DNA of 64,000 nucleotides from NCBI GenBank assembly GCA_914767715.1, contig OU612069.1, positions 23,185,387 to 23,249,386 on the forward strand, written 5' to 3'. The translations under genes and the position numbers were made by a program. Shown here piece after piece: positions 58,801-64,000 of this stretch. Every line of letters begins with the position of its first letter. Position 1 is the stretch's first letter. This stretch comes from Membranipora membranacea (Eukaryota > Bryozoa > Gymnolaemata > Cheilostomatida > Membraniporidae). The notes under the pieces were generated by a model. It ran no database searches. It saw only the letters and a list, made by a program, of their open reading frames with translations, and had not been told where the DNA came from.

Positions 58801-61800
58801 ATGCAGAATTTATCGTATATCAGGAACAGTATAACTGTAATTGGTAAGAGCCACGAAACGTTCGGATATGTCGGCAGATCCTGGCTGTGTATCACACTAG
58901 ATGACCAGATGGATTGGAACGATTGTTATCATCCTAAGAATGGAAAAGTATGCGGAGTGGTCAACCTGAACCTTCGCGGGATAGGTAAGTTGGGGGATGT
59001 TCAATTATTTCGATCAATACTTTTCACGGCATTACTTAGCCCAAAGTCTATTGAAAAATCTGTTCCCAACTCATTCACTCAGAATGTATATCATAGAGTG
59101 GGTTACCGAGGAACAAGGCCTGCAGAAGACTAGCATGTCTCGCTCACTCTGCTAGAAGGGATCAAAAAGGTCTAGGAATAAAATATTTGCAGGAGGAAAA
59201 TGTCCCCATTTTTCTTTTGCAGAAAACAGCCAAATTTGAGGCCGGCTAACATGTTCTCACCCTCATTAGTTTATATAGACTCTGAACTCTGCTAACACAA
59301 TTTAGTGCTAGCCCAAAACTAGCCAAGCTATAGCTAAGATATACTCCTCTAGGGTACATGTATACATAATACACGTACAGTAAACACGTAAAGTGTTACT
59401 TATTTACAGCGATAGACCGCTTCGAGCCAGATAGAGATATCAGATTTATGGGCCTATCCCTGACTGGTGAGTCACGCTGTGAGTGGTCAGAGACCCACAA
59501 GGGTAAGCAGAGTAAGACATACACCTCAACACAGCAACTCATCAATGAGGAGAAAATACTCATATCTGGTGAGCTTTCAGGTTCAGGATCTTTACAAGTT
59601 GTCTCTCAGTGATAGGTAGTGTTTATTTTATTTTTAAATTAGGTGGGCATACTGGTATGTAATACTTGATGGTCTAATAGATGTAAGGAGTAGGCTCCTG
59701 CGAGTGGCAAAATTGAGTGATTTATAATTTGTTGTCACAGTGAGATGAGTTAGTTTTACTTTCATCCAAATCTTGCTAATACATTAGTATTGAGACTGTT
59801 GCATTATGGGAAATTTGTTGTTGCTGGTTTTGTATTTCTATTTTTAACTCTTTGTTTCTTTTTTAGGTCCACTGGATCAGGAGGCTACTAACTTATTCCC
59901 AACAATATATAAATATCCGTTTGCATTTGAATTCCCTCCGTAAGTGTAAAATGTTTTCAAAATATTAATTCTCAGAGGAAGTTCCAAATAATCTGCCATT
60001 AAAAAGGAAATCTGAGTTGTCTTGTAGTGTATTGTAAAAAAAGCAATATGGTAAAGCACTGAAACTGTGTCGGGATAGTCGGTAGAAGCATTTCATTATC
60101 AACCACTTTGATAATGAAATGATACTACCAGCTATACCGGCACAGTTTCAGCGCTTAAACTTATGGTAGAGAGATCACTGTCATGTCATGTGTCAGAAGA
60201 GACAATCATAACAAACACAGATGTAAATATTACAACTTTGTTGACATGCCAAAGTGTTGAAGATTGTAGCGTGAAATAGTATGTTGCCCGATCTCACATA
60301 TTTGGAAAAACAAAGGTACAAAGAGAGGAGGGAGAGCGTACTCATGATGTAATTGATCAAATCTTGTTGAATTTTAAACCCATCTTTCTAATTCTATCTT
60401 AACATCCATCTTCTTGTTTTATAATTGTGCCACCTTCTAGGTACCAAACCAATTAAAAGCACTTAATATCAAATCAAGTTCAGACATGAAACAAGTTCTC
60501 TCTGGTTGGGGAGTTGGATTCTTAAGAAACCCTTCATAAGTTTTTTCAACTTTTGAGGTTGTCCAACTGTATAAAATTTATAAGTTCAAAGCAAGCTCTC
60601 TGTCAGGATTGTGAACACCACCGATTTTAAAACACAATAAATATTCAAATGATAAAAAAAAATATAAAATTTTAGGAACAACTATAAATGGCATATTATG
60701 CTGATAGTCATTTCATTTAGTGTTTTATTTTTAGGAATCTTCCCGCTTCTATGAGAGGGAAACATGGGAGGGTGAGATATCTCTTCCAGGTGGAGATGCA
60801 AACTGGGGAGGAGAGAAAGACATATTCAGGTGAATTCATCATGAAGATGGGTCGCAGTGATATATCCCCAATAAGTCATCCGAGATATCAGGTTAGACAA
60901 TTACTGTTATTTGACAAATTGAATGACTCAATGACTCCATTCTACTCTAGAAGAGTGAATATTACCTTAAGTTTAGTTTAGATTGGTTTGGGGATCATCT
61001 TGCCCTGTTTATGACAAAACAGAGGGTGGGCTGCCCCTAAAGAGGGACGCAAGTTGCCTGGAGTCCTCGTACTGAAAGTGTGATACATCCTTGTAACCTA
61101 GAATGCATCCTAGAGGTGAAGCCATGGTGGACCTCCTAATCATAAGTGTGCAGCAAGCTGCCAGAAACTGAAACAGGCACTAATCAGCCATTGGCAGTGA
61201 CACTCTGATCTTAGCCAATAGGCCGAGGAGCTTTTGCTAGTAGGGGTGTGAATTTATATAGAGTAAAGAGGATTAGTAAATGTTAACTAGCTTTTAATTT
61301 AGCTATTGCGAGCGTGTGCGAAATGGCGAACTTTTACTCCTGCAAATAAAATAGTAATCTATTTATCTTTCATTTTCTTTTTCCAGCTGCCTGATAGTCA
61401 GGTGTACAAAATCCGGAGTCGTAACAGGCTGCTGAGTAGCTGCTTCATGGATACCAAGCCAGCCAAAGTGGAGGCAACTCTTAATTTATCTGGTACGTGA
61501 TTGGGGAGTTGAAGACATAACTCTTTGAGGTGATTTTAGATATTACCAAATACCAATATGTTTTGTATGTTATGAAGCCCATGTTATATACGCCTTCATT
61601 CATAGCTTGCTTTTAATAGTCAAACAGTACAGGCGGTTAAGAGTTTCACTTCTTGGGTGACACAAATTTCATCTGTGACCAATGTTTAAAGCCTCAAAAA
61701 CATTGTGGTCCTGCAATAAGTACACTTGACAACACTTATCCTAAAGTATTGGCAAGAGGAAAAGTTCACCTTTTTATACATGCTAAAAAATTTTAAAACC

Positions 61801-62733
61801 AAAATTTAACCACTCTTGTTTCTTTATATAGACTCCGACCTCAGCTAGCCAAAGTGCTAGCTTACATTAAGTCCCTCCCTAGCTTACATTAAGTCTCTCC
61901 CTAGCTTACATTAAGTCTCTCCCTAGCTTACATTAAGTCTCTTCCTAGCAAAAATTCGCACCTTTAGAGTATTATTTATCTTCCTCTAATATTCTTATTC
62001 GTATTGAATTTTTTATTCAAACCTTTCTTCAGGTCACAAAGTACAAATAAGTGTTCAGATATCCGGTAAAGATTTATCAAGGACTGTCATTTTACCAGAG
62101 GCAAATATTATTATAAATACTCAAATGAGAGCATATAATGAGAATAACATGGAGGCTGAGAAAGAGGAACAGCAAGTTTATCAAAAGGTCGCAATGAGAC
62201 AAGTAGAGAACAAACGATGTAACCAGTTATTCGCTGGAGAATTTGAGATCTGGTCTGCCTCAATAATTTCTGGTGTCTCGTCAAGAGATATAACACAGTC
62301 CTTAGACTTGGAGGTATGTATGCAAGTATTATTTGGTTAATCAGTTCAACTGGAGTTCAAATGGTGATGGCTACAGTTTTTCATACTAACACTCTGCTAA
62401 ATGCTTTAAGTGCTCATACATTGTCCCGGTTGATGGTAGACATTTCATCCCCAACCACACCCCACCAAGCTGGTCGGTTATGAATTGCAACTACCAGGAA
62501 CCCTGACAGAATTTTGAGCAGTCGAATCATTTGTGAGTTAAAGCGAGAAGCTGTCATGTTTTGTAGAGGCATAAAGGATCTTGACTGATCTCAACCAATT
62601 TAAACAAAGTGCTCACCTTTGATCATCTAACATTAACTAATTTCATGTATTTTTGTTACGTTTATTTCTTCTGTTACAGGTCACTTCTAAATATGCACCG
62701 ATGCGTCTGTCTTTTCCATTGACTAACTCATAA
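58801..62733 (+). CDS. Alpha-arrestin (ARRDC-like) protein, 7 exons, 337 aa
   Basis: Exons: 58801-58984, 59410-59568, 59867-59939, 60735-60891, 61387-61492, 62033-62313, 62680-62733. All have GT-AG borders with consistent phases, totalling 1014 nt. The arrestin N domain is seen in KVCGVVNLNLRGI, IRFMGLSLTGESRCEW, TSTQQLINEEKILISG and the hallmark YPFAFEFPPNLPASMRGKHGRVRYLF. The arrestin C domain follows from exon 5 (SGHKVQISVQISG...). Alpha-arrestins are cytosolic adaptors that link membrane proteins to ubiquitin ligases and endosomes. This model ends FPLTNS soon after the C domain and lacks PPxY motifs, so recruitment of NEDD4-type ligases by the usual tail is not supported. A further 3' exon cannot be excluded, but exon 7 ends in a clear TAA. 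The ATG at 58801 is the first in its exon. Confidence 0.88.
60054..60160. repeat. Imperfect hairpin element in arrestin intron 3
   Basis: AAGCACTGAAACTGTGTCGG and its inverse CCGGCACAGTTTCAGCGCTT bound a second inner pair, CATTTCATTATCAA / TTGATAATGAAATG. The arms are about 50 bp with a few mismatches, resembling a short MITE. Confidence 0.85.
61857..61950. repeat. 22-bp tandem repeat, about 4 copies
   Basis: Units of CTTACATTAAGTCTCTCCCT plus AG lie in arrestin intron 5, near the exon 6 acceptor region. Confidence 0.92.
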
Positions 62734-63885
62734 AATCACGACAAAATCTAATGCCTATCCTAGACTTGTCAGTTTGGATTGGAAGGTGAGCAGAGGTGAA
62801 CAATATATTGATCAAGTCTGGAGCAATCGATTTTGTTCCTCTAAGCTGGGCTTAAGGTTGCTACTTTTCCAATCAGAGGCATGAGTCTGGGAGTCTCAGA
62901 CTACAAGGAGTTGTCTCAGTTTACAACAAGAGAACATAACCACCTGAACACATTCATAAAATTATGATTGCGGATATTGAGACAGACTGATTAGAGATCC
63001 TTGAACATTCTGTGATCACTCTTGCAATCAAATTTATTCTTTTTGTAGTAGAACACGTCACAAACTGCTTATTTCTCATCGTGTCAAATTACTCCAAAAG
63101 CAATTTTCTTTCCCAGAAATGACAAGAAATAGTTGATGTTCTTGGGTCTCAGCTCTTACATCTAAAATTATGATGTTAAAATGTGTTGTGCTTTAATTTC
63201 ACTCTTTCATGCATATACATGAATCAACCCGCTCACTGATGTGGAGCATCAAGTTCCAGTAAGCAGCTTGCCGTGAGGAAACATCACACACCTCAACTAA
63301 ATAGTATAATAGCTATTCTTTCACACAATTTAGTTTGTTTAGTGGGCAGGTATCAGTGTTTGTGCCTGTTTGACATGACATGACATGAAGTGCATACCTA
63401 TACACTCCTTCATCCTATATTATCCTATATTCAATACAAATCTGATCCTCTCAATCATTGATATCAATTGATATGAAATCTGGCTTATATTTATATTAAA
63501 TCGTATTACCTTTCTGTTGTATTGTTTACTAATTTAATACCAATAATGGGAGTTCATTGGATTTGGGAATTAGCCGTAAGCTATAAAAAGATACTATTAT
63601 TTGATTAACAGCCTAAGAACCAACAAATATTCGCTACCAGAGAGAGTGGTTGTCAATACCACCCTCTTTCGTATAAAACTTTTAAACACGGTATTGAAAT
63701 TTTCTATTCAGGAGCAGTAACGTTAGATTTTTAGGTTAGGATTTATTGTTCTTTCTAAATGACCCAGACTAGAATCAGTAATACAGTGCAATGTACAACA
63801 AGCCCCACACAACTAAAGCACAGTAAATAATTACATTACTCCGATACACCATCAGCATAGAGGTGACTAAACTACATACACATAC
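62734..63885. other. 3' flank of the arrestin gene
   Basis: It probably includes the arrestin 3' UTR. Simple doublets are seen (GACATGACATGA near 63372, CCTATATTATCCTATATT near 63414). No gene is recognised. Confidence 0.5.
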
Positions 63886-64000
63886 CATCAGCGAGGAGGT
63901 GACTAAACTCTATAGCTTTATACCAGCTGATATTATTTCCTGTAAATATCAGACTTTGTTTACTTAGCGCTGACTCTGCTAAGACAGCAAACATTGTCTC
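63886..64000 (-). CDS. Partial internal exon of an unidentified gene at the right edge
   Basis: The minus strand is open from the window edge for 38 codons (ETMFAVLAESALSKQSLIFT, then GNNISWYKAIEFSHLLADG) and ends at a good donor GATG|GTATGTG. I do not recognise the protein. Just downstream (63850-63875) lies a degenerate duplicate of the last 25 bases of the exon. Confidence 0.45.

Overview
This is an AT-rich, intron-rich animal (metazoan) nuclear sequence, probably from a marine invertebrate bilaterian. The evidence is spliced genes with GT-AG introns, clear metazoan gene families (ANKRD50, a FAM43-type PTB protein, an alpha-arrestin, a TIR-domain receptor relic), a TATA-driven secreted cysteine-rich gene, and a dense load of eukaryotic mobile elements. 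The phylum cannot be fixed from the sequence alone. There are no prokaryotic features, rRNAs or CRISPR arrays.

Region 1 to about 19.5 kb is a repeat-rich accessory zone. It opens with a decayed transmembrane TIR-receptor gene (1-1168) and a broken copy of a cysteine-rich secreted gene (1296-1632, minus). The intact paralogue lies at 14699-15522 (minus). Both sit in copies of one duplicated segment. The left copy is split by a 10.76-kb element with terminal inverted repeats (1847-12606, ATGT target duplication). That element carries a Ty3/Gypsy retrotransposon (2842-9994, GCTAC target duplication), whose 5' LTR in turn holds an 868-bp TG...CA insertion (2923-3790). The right copy holds its own 1.1-kb TG...CA insertion (15743-16880), followed by a nest of about 700-bp fold-back elements (17119-19265) with 7-bp target duplications.

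The retrotransposon has gag, pol (protease, reverse transcriptase, RNase H, integrase) and a third reading frame with SGNH-hydrolase-like end motifs. All are interrupted by stops, indels or insertions, so this copy looks dead.

Region 20.2-40.9 kb is a single minus-strand gene with 27 phase-consistent coding exons. It encodes a predicted 1712-residue ANKRD50 orthologue: a STAND NTPase, an acidic insert, about 13-14 ankyrin repeats and a long disordered tail. Its introns hold a TTAA-flanked MITE and two adjacent perfect palindromes.

Region 45.7-56.9 kb (minus) is a five-exon FAM43-like gene, predicted 573 residues with an N-terminal PTB domain. Region 58.8-62.7 kb (plus) is a seven-exon alpha-arrestin-like gene, predicted 337 residues. 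A partial minus-strand exon of an unidentified gene reaches the right edge (63886-64000). The three main genes are conserved housekeeping or trafficking families. ANKRD50 and alpha-arrestins both act on membrane-protein sorting in vertebrates, but nothing here shows that they are co-regulated.
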